Origin: Saccharibacillus nicotianae | Lineage (GTDB): Bacteria; Bacillota; Bacilli; Paenibacillales; Paenibacillaceae | Reading direction: 5' to 3' | NCBI RefSeq assembly: GCF_042681745.1 | Contig: NZ_JBHUGF010000010.1 | Location: forward strand, 1,054,001-1,118,000 | DNA length: 64,000 bases | Part shown: positions 48,902 through 58,276 of the stretch, in pieces | Layout: each line of letters begins with the position of its first letter | Position numbering within the stretch: the stretch's first letter is position 1 | Notes under the pieces: model-generated | The model's database searches: none | Told to the model about the DNA's origin: nothing | What the model saw: only the letters and a program-made list of their open reading frames with translations | Translations under genes and position numbers: made by a program

Positions 48902-48940
48902 AGGATGCTCTGGCTGATCTAGAAGAGGGCATCCTATTTT
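48902..48940 (+). terminator. Probable terminator after the DUF896 gene
   Basis: AGGATGC (48902-48908) pairs with GCATCCT (48929-48935) with extra TCT/AGA pairing inside, followed by TATTTT. Confidence 0.6.
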
Positions 48941-49038
48941 GCTATGGAAATTTGGGGCTTGTTCTGGCATGATAAGATAGAACGAAGTCTTCTGCTTTTG
49001 TTGTAAGGCTTACATTATCTATTAGGGGGAAACAAAGT

Positions 49039-49560
49039 ATGTCCCGTTCCTGGGAAAGGCAAGTTCGACGCAATTCAAAGCAAGTTAATGCTGCACGTAG
49101 AAAGCAAGGTCAATCTTCTATCGGTGGCAAAACCAGTATTTCCGAATATACAGCGTACAAAGGAAGAAACATCGTTTTTCCAGCCGCTCTAATTATATTG
49201 GGAATTATTTATGCAGTTATGGGTATTATGTATCCTACTGCTGACGGTTTTAGCGTGATCTTTATCGTTACAGTAGCCTTGTACATTTTACTTGGCGTTA
49301 TGCTTTATTTCCGCAAACCGTACTTAAAAATTGGCAGAGATTCATTGATCACTACCAAATTTAATCGTGATCGTCTAATCTCTTCATCTCAAGTAAAAAA
49401 TATCCGTCTTCAAAAAGGATATGTGGTAATTGAACACAGCTCTAAAGGTGGAAGCTGGGTATTCTCTCGCACGTTAAACCGTTATGATACCGATGCAATG
49501 AGCGAGCATTTACGCACATTTGCTGCACAACACAAAATTTCGATTCAAGAAAAAGCATAA
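49039..49560 (+). CDS. Two-span membrane protein, 173 aa
   Basis: A basic N-terminus (RNSKQVNAARRKQGQS), two membrane spans at about 53-70 and 74-92, then a beta-rich PH-like cytoplasmic part (LKIGRDSLITTKFNRDRLIS, later GYVVIEHSSKGGSWVF). Function unknown. TTAGGGGGAAACAAAG precedes the ATG. Small monocistronic gene. Confidence 0.78.
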   Translation: MSRSWERQVRRNSKQVNAARRKQGQSSIGGKTSISEYTAYKGRNIVFPAALIILGIIYAVMGIMYPTADGFSVIFIVTVALYILLGVMLYFRKPYLKIGRDSLITTKFNRDRLISSSQVKNIRLQKGYVVIEHSSKGGSWVFSRTLNRYDTDAMSEHLRTFAAQHKISIQEKA

Positions 49561-49654
49561 GCTTTTTTTAGAATGATAGTTATATATTCTATCTAATGCT
49601 AAATATCTAGTTATTATAATCAAAGTAATGATGATCGTTGAGGAGGTACAGACA

Positions 49655-50452
49655 GTGAGTATTGAAGCCGTTTTGTTTGATCTAGATGATACGTTATTAT
49701 GGGATGAACGCAGTATAGAAGAAGCTTTTGCAGAGACATGCCTGGTTGCTCAGCAAGCGACAGGTGTTGATCCGACAGCTTTAGAAGAAGCCGTACGCCG
49801 AGAAGCAAGAGCACTGTATGAATCCTATGAGACTTTTCCTTTTACCCAATGGATAGGAATTAATCCGTTTGAAGGCTTGTGGGCTCAATTTTCCGCAGGA
49901 GAACAACCTGAATTCCGTCAATTGCAAAAGATTGCACCGACGTATCGCAAAGAATCATGGCGTAAAGGTCTGAGTGCAATGGGGATCGAAGATGAAGCTT
50001 TAGCACTCCAACTGTCTGATCGATTCGTACAAGAACGACGTAATCGTCCGCATATCTATGAAGAGACATTTCAGATTTTGGATGAATTGCAAGGTAAGGT
50101 TAAGTTATTGTTGCTTACCAATGGTTGTCCAGCGTTGCAACAAGAAAAGTTAGACGGTGTACCCAAGTTAGCTCCTTATTTTGATCAGATTGTTGTGTCC
50201 GGTGCATTTGGTAAAGGTAAGCCCAATGCTGAGATTTTTGCACATGCGCTTGAATTATTGGATGTAAAGCCAGAGCAAGCATTGATGATCGGGGATAAAT
50301 TGACTACAGACATCAAAGGTGCGTTAGCAGCAGGCATCAAGTCCGTATGGGTGAACCGTAATGGCAAAATCAACGATAGTGAGATTAAGCCTGATTATGA
50401 AATCACACGCTTAACCGATATTCATCAGATTACTGCTCAGTTGGTATCATAA
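49655..50452 (+). CDS. HAD-family hydrolase
   Basis: A 265-residue phosphatase of subfamily IA. Motif I is EAVLFDLDDTLL, motif II VKLLLLTNG, motif III K in GKGKPNAEIF, motif IV LMIGDKLTTDIKGA. Members remove phosphate from small metabolites. The GTG at 49655 is preferred, since AGGAGGT at 49641-49647 is 7 nt away; the upstream ATG at 49628 lacks a site. A terminator follows it. Confidence 0.88.
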   Translation: MSIEAVLFDLDDTLLWDERSIEEAFAETCLVAQQATGVDPTALEEAVRREARALYESYETFPFTQWIGINPFEGLWAQFSAGEQPEFRQLQKIAPTYRKESWRKGLSAMGIEDEALALQLSDRFVQERRNRPHIYEETFQILDELQGKVKLLLLTNGCPALQQEKLDGVPKLAPYFDQIVVSGAFGKGKPNAEIFAHALELLDVKPEQALMIGDKLTTDIKGALAAGIKSVWVNRNGKINDSEIKPDYEITRLTDIHQITAQLVS

Positions 50453-50500
50453 AGAATATTTTATGACATGATATTGGAATCACACAGTCCAAAACATAAT

Positions 50501-50542
50501 AAAAAATCCCTTATCCGAGTAAATCGGTAAGGGATTTTTTTA
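50501..50542. terminator. Convergent terminator between HAD gene and mtnD
   Basis: AAAAAATCCCTTA plus CCGA (50501-50518) pairs with TCGG plus TAAGGGATTTTTT (50523-50541). A- and T-tracts on both sides allow use in both directions. Confidence 0.92.
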
Positions 50543-50552
50543 TTTCTACTAT

Positions 50553-51092
50553 TTAAGCTTTTTGGAAAGAGTTATCTTCGAAAGGAAGAGCGATCCAACC
50601 GTCTGTTTCGACAAACAAACGAACAGCTACAATTTTACGGTTTTCAACAAGTGTAAAGAAGTGAGGCGTATTCTCAGGTACAGAGATGACATCACCTGGC
50701 TCTAACTCAACATCAAAGTATCCATGCTCAGGGCTTTTGATAATAAAAATACCGTTACCTGATACGATCGCACGAATTTCATCTTCTGTATGGGTATGAA
50801 TTTCTTCAAATTTAGCTAATTTAGCTTCCAGATCAGGTGTAGATTCAGATAAAGTGATAACATCCCATGTGCGGTAACCACGACGTGCTGAAAGGTCTTT
50901 GATTTCTGCTTCGTACGTATCTAAAACCGCTTGTTTTTGCTCATCTGTCAATGTGAAGTTATCTTGCAATTCAGGAGCCAATTTGGAAGCATCCCATTTT
51001 TCATATACAACCTCATGTTTGTTCAAAAACTCCAGAACCTTGTCATCTCCAGCAATTCTTTCATTGGTATTTCTAATTCTGATTTCAGCCAT
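50553..51092 (-). CDS. mtnD: Acireductone dioxygenase (methionine salvage)
   Basis: A 179-residue cupin. Metal ligands are H99, H101 and E105 in HTHTEDE, with H144 in TPHFF. The Fe(II) form turns acireductone into the keto acid precursor of methionine. It is divergent from metH, so both genes at this point feed methionine supply. I found no S-box or T-box in the 218-bp interval. The other methionine-salvage genes are not in the window. Confidence 0.95.
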   Translation of the reverse strand: MAEIRIRNTNERIAGDDKVLEFLNKHEVVYEKWDASKLAPELQDNFTLTDEQKQAVLDTYEAEIKDLSARRGYRTWDVITLSESTPDLEAKLAKFEEIHTHTEDEIRAIVSGNGIFIIKSPEHGYFDVELEPGDVISVPENTPHFFTLVENRKIVAVRLFVETDGWIALPFEDNSFQKA

Positions 51093-51310
51093 CGGATTAC
51101 CCTTCTTTCAATGTTTTTATGTTGTATTATAAAAGAAAAAGCGTTTTTTGTCGATACTTTCATTCAAACTTCATCTTGCTATCTAAATAAAAGATCTTCA
51201 CTTTTATAATTATAAGTATAATACATCTATACATGACAAATAAGATTCTTTTCTAGTTAAAAAGTTTCTGTTAAACTAAAGCCTAACGTTTTGCGGGGAG
51301 GATCGAATAG

Positions 51311-54300
51311 ATGAATAAGCCTGACCTACAAGAAAGACTTGAACAGCGTATTCTGATTTTGGATGGCGCTATGGGGACGATGATTCAACAAAGAGATTTA
51401 ACAGCTAACGATTTTGGAAGTGATGATCTGGACGGTTGTAATGAAATACTGGTTCTAACACGTCCTGATGTGATCCAAGATATCCATGAGCAATATTTAG
51501 CTGCTGGTGCAGATTTGATCGAAACGAATACATTTGGCGCTACTTCAGTGGTACTGGCTGAATATGATATTCAAGATCAAGCACGTGAGTTGAATCTAGC
51601 GGCTGTTAAGCTTGCCAGAGCAGCCGTTGATAAATACAGTACAGTTGAACGTCCACGTTATGTTGTAGGCGCTATGGGACCTACAACCAAAACATTGTCT
51701 GTTACGGGCGGAGTCACTTTTGATGAACTGGTAGAAAGTTATCAGGAACAGGCTGTAGCTTTGATAGAAGGCGGTTCAGATGTACTTCTATTAGAAACCT
51801 CGCAAGATACATTGAACGTGAAAGCAGGTAGTATCGGTATTCGTCATGCGTTTAAGCAGACAGGAATAGAATTACCTTTAATGATATCCGGTACGATTGA
51901 GCCGATGGGCACAACACTTGCCGGACAAAATATAGAATCGTTTTATATCTCATTAGAACATTTGAATCCGATTTCAGTAGGATTGAATTGCGCGACTGGC
52001 CCTGAATTTATGCGTGATCATATTCGTTCATTGTCTGAGATGGCAGGAGCGGCTGTTAGTTGTTATCCTAATGCAGGGTTGCCTGATGAGAATGGGAATT
52101 ATCACGAGTCTCCTGAATCGTTAGGACGTAAAATGGCGGCTTTTGCCGAGCAAGGTTGGCTCAATATAGCTGGAGGCTGTTGCGGGACTACACCGGATCA
52201 TATTCGTGTTATGGATGAATTGTTATCTCAATATCCACCTCGTGCAATGATCGGTACACATCCACCGGCTTTATCCGGTATAGAACCTGTATATATTGAG
52301 CAAGATAATCGTCCTTATATGGTAGGAGAGCGTACTAATGTTCTCGGTTCACGTAAATTTAAGCGATTGATTGTAGAAGGCAAATATGAAGAAGCCTCTG
52401 AGATCGCTCGTGCTCAAGTGAAAAATGGTGCACAAGTGATCGATGTATGTGTGCAAGATCCCGATCGTGATGAAACGTATGATATGGAGAAATTTCTAGA
52501 TCTAGTTGTCAAAAAAGTAAAAGCTCCATTAATGATCGATACGACGGATGTAGCTGTTATCGATATCGCTCTTCGTTATTCGCAAGGGAAAGCGATTATT
52601 AACTCGATTAATCTAGAAGATGGCGAAGAGAAGTTTGAAGATGTCACTCCGCTTATTCATAAATATGGTGCTGCTGTTGTTGTAGGAACGATCGATGAAC
52701 GAGGACAAGCGATAACAGCGCAAGACAAATTAGAAGTGGCTAAGCGCTCACAAGAATTGCTTGTTCATAAATACGGACTCAAAACAGAAGATTTAATTTT
52801 CGATCCACTTGTGTTTCCTGTAGGTACAGGAGATGAACAGTATATTGGTTCTGCCAAAGAAACAATCGATGGTATTCGTTTAATCAAGCAACAAATTCCA
52901 GGTTGTCATACGATTCTAGGGATTAGTAATATATCGTTTGGCTTACCGGAAGCAGGGCGTGAAGTACTGAACTCTGTATTTCTATATGAATGTACCAAAG
53001 CAGGCTTAGATTATGCGATCGTAAATACCGAGAAATTAGAACGGTATGCGTCTATTCCTGAACATGAACGTCATTTAGCAGAAGAATTACTTTATCATAC
53101 AAATGATGCTACATTAGCTGAATTTGTAGCTGCTTTTCGCAATAAAAAGGTCGAAAAGAAAGTGCAGGATTCTAATCTATCTCTAGAAGAACGACTTGCT
53201 TCTTATGTAGTAGAAGGAACCAAAGAAGGTTTGCTTCCTGATTTGGAAAAAGCTTTGCAAAAATACTCCTCACTCGAAGTCATCAACGGCCCGCTGATGG
53301 CAGGCATGGAAGAAGTAGGACGACTTTTTAATAATAATGAGTTGATTGTAGCTGAAGTATTGCAAAGTGCCGAAGTGATGAAAGCATCTGTTGCTTATCT
53401 GGAACAATTTATGGAGAAAAATGAATCGTCTGTGAAAGGTAAGATTTTGCTGGCAACTGTCAAAGGCGATGTGCATGATATCGGTAAAAATCTTGTTGAA
53501 ATTATTTTATCTAATAACGGTTATAAAATTATCAATCTAGGTATCAAAGTTCCCCCTGAACGCATTATCGAAGCGTACCGTAATGAGCAAGCAGATGCGA
53601 TAGGTCTATCCGGTCTTTTGGTTAAATCTGCGCAGCAAATGATTACAACAGCGCAAGATTTGCGTAGTGCAGGGATTGCTATTCCTATTATGGTAGGCGG
53701 AGCAGCGTTAACACGCAAATTCACCAAAAATCGCATCCGACCGGAATATGAAGGATTGGTATTATACGCCAAAGACGCTATGGATGGTCTCGATATTGCT
53801 AATCGTCTTATGAATCCTGAAAAGCGAGCAATCATCGAAGCAGAAGTAGCGGCTGAAAATGAGATCGATACAGCGGTAGCAGTAGAAGTAGCACCATTAC
53901 CGGTGCTAACTCGTGCAGTCAAATCAGATATTGATCCAAATATGCCGATCTATCTTCCGCCTGATCTGGATCGTCATGTATTGCGTAATTATCCGCTAAC
54001 GCATATTTTGCCATATGTGAATATGCAGATGTTGCTTGGACATCATCTAGGTCTTAAAGGATCTGTAGAACAGTTGTTAGCCAAGCAAGATCCGAAGGCA
54101 GTACAGCTCAAGTCGGTTGTAGATGAAATATTGCAAAAAGCATTAACAGAGCATATTATTCAAGCACATGGTATGTATCGCTTTTTCCCTGCTCAATCGA
54201 ATGGGAACGATGTGATTGTATATGATCCGACAGATCATAGCCGAATTTTGCATACATTTACATTCCCACGCCAACAAGTAGAACCTTATCTCTGTCTAGC

Positions 54301-54751
54301 TGACTTTTTGAAGTCTGTAGAAAGTGGTATGATGGACTATGTAGGCTTTATGGTAGTCACTGCTGGTCAAGGAATTAGTGCACTGGCTTCAGAGTGGAAA
54401 GATAAAGGCGATTATCTGCGCTCCCATGTTCTTCAAGCCGTAGCGCTAGAGACCGCAGAAGGACTTGCAGAACGTGTTCATCATATGATGCGTGATAGTT
54501 GGGGATTCTCTGATCCAGCGACGATGACGATGAAGCAGCGCTTAGGGGCACGTTATCAAGGGATACGGGTATCGTTTGGTTATCCGGCTTGCCCTGATTT
54601 AGAAGATCAAGGTCCTTTGTTTGCTTTATTGAAGCCTGAAGATATCGGTGTCGAATTAACTGAAGGATTTATGATGGAGCCGGAAGCTTCAGTATCCGCA
54701 ATGGTATTTAGTCATCCACAAGCTCGTTATTTTAATGTCGATAAAGCATAA
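51311..54751 (+). CDS. metH: Cobalamin-dependent methionine synthase
   Basis: A 1,146-residue four-module MetH. Homocysteine module with zinc ligands in GLNCATG and GGCCGTTPDH (about 287-295); folate module (YMVGERTNVLGSRKFK); cobalamin cap and Rossmann domains with DVHDIGKN near 717; SAM activation domain at the C-terminus (MMRDSWGF, RYQGIRVSFGYPACPD). It transfers methyl from methyl-THF to homocysteine. GGGGAGGA precedes the ATG. Length is normal for Bacillales. Confidence 0.97.
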   Translation: MNKPDLQERLEQRILILDGAMGTMIQQRDLTANDFGSDDLDGCNEILVLTRPDVIQDIHEQYLAAGADLIETNTFGATSVVLAEYDIQDQARELNLAAVKLARAAVDKYSTVERPRYVVGAMGPTTKTLSVTGGVTFDELVESYQEQAVALIEGGSDVLLLETSQDTLNVKAGSIGIRHAFKQTGIELPLMISGTIEPMGTTLAGQNIESFYISLEHLNPISVGLNCATGPEFMRDHIRSLSEMAGAAVSCYPNAGLPDENGNYHESPESLGRKMAAFAEQGWLNIAGGCCGTTPDHIRVMDELLSQYPPRAMIGTHPPALSGIEPVYIEQDNRPYMVGERTNVLGSRKFKRLIVEGKYEEASEIARAQVKNGAQVIDVCVQDPDRDETYDMEKFLDLVVKKVKAPLMIDTTDVAVIDIALRYSQGKAIINSINLEDGEEKFEDVTPLIHKYGAAVVVGTIDERGQAITAQDKLEVAKRSQELLVHKYGLKTEDLIFDPLVFPVGTGDEQYIGSAKETIDGIRLIKQQIPGCHTILGISNISFGLPEAGREVLNSVFLYECTKAGLDYAIVNTEKLERYASIPEHERHLAEELLYHTNDATLAEFVAAFRNKKVEKKVQDSNLSLEERLASYVVEGTKEGLLPDLEKALQKYSSLEVINGPLMAGMEEVGRLFNNNELIVAEVLQSAEVMKASVAYLEQFMEKNESSVKGKILLATVKGDVHDIGKNLVEIILSNNGYKIINLGIKVPPERIIEAYRNEQADAIGLSGLLVKSAQQMITTAQDLRSAGIAIPIMVGGAALTRKFTKNRIRPEYEGLVLYAKDAMDGLDIANRLMNPEKRAIIEAEVAAENEIDTAVAVEVAPLPVLTRAVKSDIDPNMPIYLPPDLDRHVLRNYPLTHILPYVNMQMLLGHHLGLKGSVEQLLAKQDPKAVQLKSVVDEILQKALTEHIIQAHGMYRFFPAQSNGNDVIVYDPTDHSRILHTFTFPRQQVEPYLCLADFLKSVESGMMDYVGFMVVTAGQGISALASEWKDKGDYLRSHVLQAVALETAEGLAERVHHMMRDSWGFSDPATMTMKQRLGARYQGIRVSFGYPACPDLEDQGPLFALLKPEDIGVELTEGFMMEPEASVSAMVFSHPQARYFNVDKA

Positions 54752-54787
54752 CTATAGATTGTATTGCATTATGTATCATCATTGCAG

Positions 54788-54815
54788 AATCCTCCGACGA
54801 ATCGGGGGATTTTTG
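54788..54815 (+). terminator. Terminator after metH
   Basis: AATCCTCCGA (54788-54797) pairs with TCGGGGGATT (54802-54811), loop CGAA, then Ts. Confidence 0.88.
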
Positions 54816-54854
54816 TTACGGAACCTGGCGAATACAGAAAGAAGGTAGAGAGAG

Positions 54855-55787
54855 ATGGAATTGTATTTTTTGGGAACCAATGCAGGCGTTCCTACACTTC
54901 AGCGTAACGTGACCTCTATTGGATTACGAATGTATGAAGAGCGCCGTGCATTATGGTTATTTGATTGTGGAGAAGGTACACAGCATCAAGTGTTACGTTC
55001 TTTGCTCAAATTAAGTAAATTAGAAAAGATTTTTATTACTCATTTACATGGAGATCATTTGTTTGGTCTGCCTGGACTATTATCTAGTCGAGCGTATCAA
55101 GGAGGAGTCACACCGCTTACGGTATATGGCCCTGTCGGATTAGAACGGTATATTCGAACGTCTCTGGAGCTCAGTCAATCACGCATCGAATATGAACTGA
55201 ATATTGTTGAACACGAAGGTGGCATTGTATTTGAAGATGATATGTTTCGTGTAGAATCCGCGTTATTAGAACACCGTATCGATAGTTACGGGTATCGTAT
55301 TATTGAAAAAGATCGTCCCGGACAATTGAATTTTGAAGTATTGAAGCATCATGGTATCAAGCCAGGGCCTTTATATGGAAAGTTAAAAAATGGCGGTAGT
55401 ATCAAATTAGAAGATGGGCAAACGTTACATTCTCATCAAGTTGTAGGTAAACCGAAAAAAGGAAAAATCATTACGATTTTGGGAGATACAAGACCTTGTC
55501 CGAATGTAGGTCTGTTAGCGCAAGATGCGGATGTGCTGGTTCATGAAGCTACTTTTTTGCAAGATATGGAAGAGACCGCTCACAATTATTATCACAGTAC
55601 TACATTACAAGCAGCTCATGCAGCGAAAGATGCAAATGTACACGAATTGATCTTGACTCATTTTAGCTCCCGTTATAAAGATCGTGAACAGCTTGAACCT
55701 TTACTTCAAGAAGCCAAAAGTGTATTTGAAAATACTTTATTAGCAGAAGAACATGTATTATTTCCGATCTCTTCCAAGTCGATTTAA
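54855..55787 (+). CDS. rnz: Ribonuclease Z (tRNA 3' endonuclease)
   Basis: A 310-residue metallo-beta-lactamase. Zinc motif THLHGDH at 62-68; further ligands in FLGTNAGVPT region, GDTRPCP and LTHFSSRY. It removes 3' trailers of tRNAs. Start with GAAGGTAGAGAG upstream. Monocistronic with its own terminator. Confidence 0.96.
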   Translation: MELYFLGTNAGVPTLQRNVTSIGLRMYEERRALWLFDCGEGTQHQVLRSLLKLSKLEKIFITHLHGDHLFGLPGLLSSRAYQGGVTPLTVYGPVGLERYIRTSLELSQSRIEYELNIVEHEGGIVFEDDMFRVESALLEHRIDSYGYRIIEKDRPGQLNFEVLKHHGIKPGPLYGKLKNGGSIKLEDGQTLHSHQVVGKPKKGKIITILGDTRPCPNVGLLAQDADVLVHEATFLQDMEETAHNYYHSTTLQAAHAAKDANVHELILTHFSSRYKDREQLEPLLQEAKSVFENTLLAEEHVLFPISSKSI

Positions 55788-55796
55788 AGTATTGAC

Positions 55797-55844
55797 GTTG
55801 CGGCAATATAAGGATACCGTTTGCCTTATGCCGCAACTTTTTTT
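55797..55844 (+). terminator. Terminator after rnz
   Basis: GTTGCGGCA (55797-55805) pairs with TGCCGCAAC (55829-55837); inner TAAGG/CCTTA; then seven Ts. Confidence 0.92.
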
Positions 55845-55880
55845 ACAATGAAGATTGTGAGTGATAGAAAGGGTGTCTGT

Positions 55881-56687
55881 ATGACAACAAATCGTAAAGG
55901 ATTACTGATTGATCTGGACGGTACATTGTATCATGGTGATACGGTTATCGAAGGAGCAAGTGCTTGGATACAAGATTTGCAGTCTAAGCAGATTCCGTAT
56001 TTATTTGTGACGAATAACTCTTCTCGCACACCACAAGGCGTCGCAGATCATCTGACTCATCTAGGTATTCCTGCTAGTGCTGCACAAGTGTGCACTTCTG
56101 CGATGGCAGCCGCTTATTATATTGCACAGCAATCCCCTGCTTCGAGTGTGTATGTCATCGGAGAAGACGGATTGAAGCAAGCTGCTACAGAACATGGGTT
56201 ACAATTAACAGAGGAACAACCTGATTATGTCCTTCAAGGAATCGATCGTCAATTTACATATGAAAAGCTGACAAAGGCATTGCGCCTGATTGCAGGTGGG
56301 GCTAAGTTTATTTTAACAAATCCCGATCTACAGCTTCCTTCACATGATGGTTTGTTGCCAGGAGCAGGTACGATTGGGGCATCTATTGTTGCTGCAACAG
56401 GAATAGAGCCTGTTGTGATTGGCAAACCATCAGCCATTTTGATGGAATATGCATTAGAACGCTTAGGATTACCTGCAAAGGATGCAATTGTAGTTGGCGA
56501 TAATCTATTGACCGATATTGCTGCTGGTGCTGCTGCCGGTTGTGTGACAGTGTTAGTATTAAGCGGTATTACGACAACAGATAATATATCTACACATGAA
56601 GCCAAAGCAGGGGTCAAAGCAGATATCATATGTCAAGATCTTGCCGAAGTGATTTCGGCTCTTGAATTATACTCATCATCCCATTAA
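55881..56687 (+). CDS. HAD-IIA phosphatase, NagD/AraL-like
   Basis: A 268-residue protein. Motif I LLIDLDGTLYHG (D11, D13), motif II FVTNNSSRTPQG, a capped class IIA insert, and the C-terminal VVGDNLLTDIAAGAAAG. The family dephosphorylates sugar phosphates and nucleotides. GAAAGGGTG precedes the ATG at 55881, preferred over an upstream ATG at 55821 that lies in the rnz terminator. Confidence 0.9.
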   Translation: MTTNRKGLLIDLDGTLYHGDTVIEGASAWIQDLQSKQIPYLFVTNNSSRTPQGVADHLTHLGIPASAAQVCTSAMAAAYYIAQQSPASSVYVIGEDGLKQAATEHGLQLTEEQPDYVLQGIDRQFTYEKLTKALRLIAGGAKFILTNPDLQLPSHDGLLPGAGTIGASIVAATGIEPVVIGKPSAILMEYALERLGLPAKDAIVVGDNLLTDIAAGAAAGCVTVLVLSGITTTDNISTHEAKAGVKADIICQDLAEVISALELYSSSH

Positions 56688-56713
56688 TTGATATAGAGAG
56701 AGGAAGAATTCTT

Positions 56714-57538
56714 ATGCCAGAATTGCCAGAATTAGAAAATTATAAAGTGCAATTAAGCAATTACATTTTAAATGTGCCGATTACTCAAATTGAGGTAAAG
56801 CGTGCCAAAGCAGTTAATCTTGAATCTGAACAAGTAAATCGTCAAATCGTAGGCGAACGTATTGCTTTTATCGAGCGTCGCGGTAAATATTTAAATCTGC
56901 ATACGAACAATGGACAACGTTTACTGTTAAGTATTGCAGCAGGTGGTTCTTTATTTTATGGCAAAACAAACGAAAATGCGGATCGTGTAGCAGATGTTGA
57001 AATTCAGTTTGAAGATCACAACTCGCTGTACTTTACCGGTGCACGTCAAGGTATGTTCTATGTGTACACTGCCAAAGAAGCCAGCGCTAAATTAAAAGAT
57101 CTAGGTCCAGAAGCAACGGATCGCAAATTAACGGAAGAACAATTTATCAAATTATATAAAGGTCGTCGCAGTTCCCTCAAAACGGCATTGACCAATCAAA
57201 ATCTAGTAGCAGGTATTGGAAGCTATTACGCTGATGAGATCGCATTTACAGCGGGATTATTGCCTTCTGCCAAAGTGCAAGAACTGGAAGATGATGCATT
57301 ATCTCGTCTCTATGTCGCTATGCAAACAGTATTGGAAGAAGCTATCCAAACCGGTGGACATCTTGCAGGTCAGCCATTAACAGTAACCGATTCATTAACA
57401 GGTGGATTCCATGAACTTCGTCGTGTGTATGAGCGCGAAGGTGAACCTTCTGTACGTTCTGCGAAAGATTTAATTGTCAAAACTGAAGTGTCTGGCAAAA
57501 AAGCATATTATTGTCCAGCTACACAATTTGAAAAATAA
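56714..57538 (+). CDS. Fpg/Nei-type DNA glycosylase with degenerate zinc finger
   Basis: A 274-residue base-excision enzyme. The catalytic PELPE start (P2, E3) and the RRGKYLNLH loop and H2TH region (GIGSYYADEIAFTAGLLPS) are intact. The usual C-terminal CxxC...CxxC zinc finger reads SVRS and CPAT, so three of four cysteines are gone while the rest of the finger (KTEVSGKKAYYCPATQ) is still there. A zincless finger is known in NEIL1-type enzymes. Activity is likely but not certain. Confidence 0.88.
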   Translation: MPELPELENYKVQLSNYILNVPITQIEVKRAKAVNLESEQVNRQIVGERIAFIERRGKYLNLHTNNGQRLLLSIAAGGSLFYGKTNENADRVADVEIQFEDHNSLYFTGARQGMFYVYTAKEASAKLKDLGPEATDRKLTEEQFIKLYKGRRSSLKTALTNQNLVAGIGSYYADEIAFTAGLLPSAKVQELEDDALSRLYVAMQTVLEEAIQTGGHLAGQPLTVTDSLTGGFHELRRVYEREGEPSVRSAKDLIVKTEVSGKKAYYCPATQFEK

Positions 57539-57571
57539 AATCAAGTCATACGAACCGAGGAGGCAGTATTT

Positions 57572-57922
57572 ATGATCAATCTTTATTTGGATGATTATCG
57601 TCCTTGCCCCAAAGGTTTTGCTCTAGCTAGAGATGGAGAAGAGTGTCTGATGATGCTTAGAGACAGTGAAGTCAACATTCTTTCGCTTGATCATGAGCTG
57701 GGCTTCGGGCAAATGGATGGAACCGATGTAGTCAAAGCGATGGTGCATGAAGGTCTATTTGCGAATGAGATTTATTTGCACACATCAAGCATGTCCGGTC
57801 GCAAACGAATGTATGAACTACTGTATCAAGCAAAACCGGAACATGTAATTTTACATGATGGTGCTATGCCTGCTGACGTTCTGAACGATATTGCGAACCA
57901 GTTTTCTAAAGGGCAAGGGTGA
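57572..57922 (+). CDS. Cyclic-phosphate processing receiver (cREC) domain protein
   Basis: A 116-residue single-domain protein. The start INLYLDDYRPCPKGF and LSLDHELGFG match the cREC variant of response-regulator receivers, linked by genome context studies to cyclic-phosphate RNA or nucleotide metabolism. Acidic pocket residues D7, D8 are conserved. It overlaps the thioredoxin-like gene slightly, so they are co-transcribed. Confidence 0.8.
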   Translation: MINLYLDDYRPCPKGFALARDGEECLMMLRDSEVNILSLDHELGFGQMDGTDVVKAMVHEGLFANEIYLHTSSMSGRKRMYELLYQAKPEHVILHDGAMPADVLNDIANQFSKGQG

Positions 57923-57927
57923 GCGCA

Positions 57928-58251
57928 ATGATTGAAGAACTGACAGAACAACAAGCGCTAGCAATAGCAACCACATCAGGACAAGCGATAGCGATCTATG
58001 CGTATACACCGCTTTGTGGCACTTGTAAAATGGGGAGACGGATGCTGGAAATTACGTTACCCCTTTTACCAGAACATACGGTATATGCTTTAAATGTTAA
58101 TTTTGCACCTACTTTTGTACAAGCTTACGAAATTAGCAGTATCCCTTGTTTGATCGTATTTGAAGCGTGGAGAGAAAAAACTCCACGTTTTTTATACCGC
58201 ATGGAATCTGTTCCGCGTATACTTGAACATATCCGTAGTGCAATTGCATAA
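57928..58251 (+). CDS. Thioredoxin-like protein
   Basis: A 107-residue thioredoxin fold with redox pair CGTC (AYTPLCGTCKMG) and cis-Pro in SIPCLIVF. The CGTC pair differs from the CGPC of thioredoxin. The ATG at 57928 has AAGGGTGAG 5 nt upstream; a GTG at 57919 is an alternative. It probably reduces disulfides in the cytoplasm. Confidence 0.85.
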   Translation: MIEELTEQQALAIATTSGQAIAIYAYTPLCGTCKMGRRMLEITLPLLPEHTVYALNVNFAPTFVQAYEISSIPCLIVFEAWREKTPRFLYRMESVPRILEHIRSAIA

Positions 58252-58276
58252 ATTATTGGAGGCTGAACATTAACTC

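Noticed and set aside
51093..51310. Possible S-box or T-box between mtnD and metH
   Set aside because: No kink-turn, SAM-core or T-box sequence and no paired terminator/antiterminator was found; the interval is simple AT-rich DNA.
53521..53922. 133-codon minus-strand ORF within metH
   Set aside because: Antisense shadow of a conserved coding region; no ribosome site, no family resemblance.
56249..56629. 126-codon minus-strand ORF within the HAD-IIA gene
   Set aside because: Antisense to a recognised phosphatase; no independent start signals.
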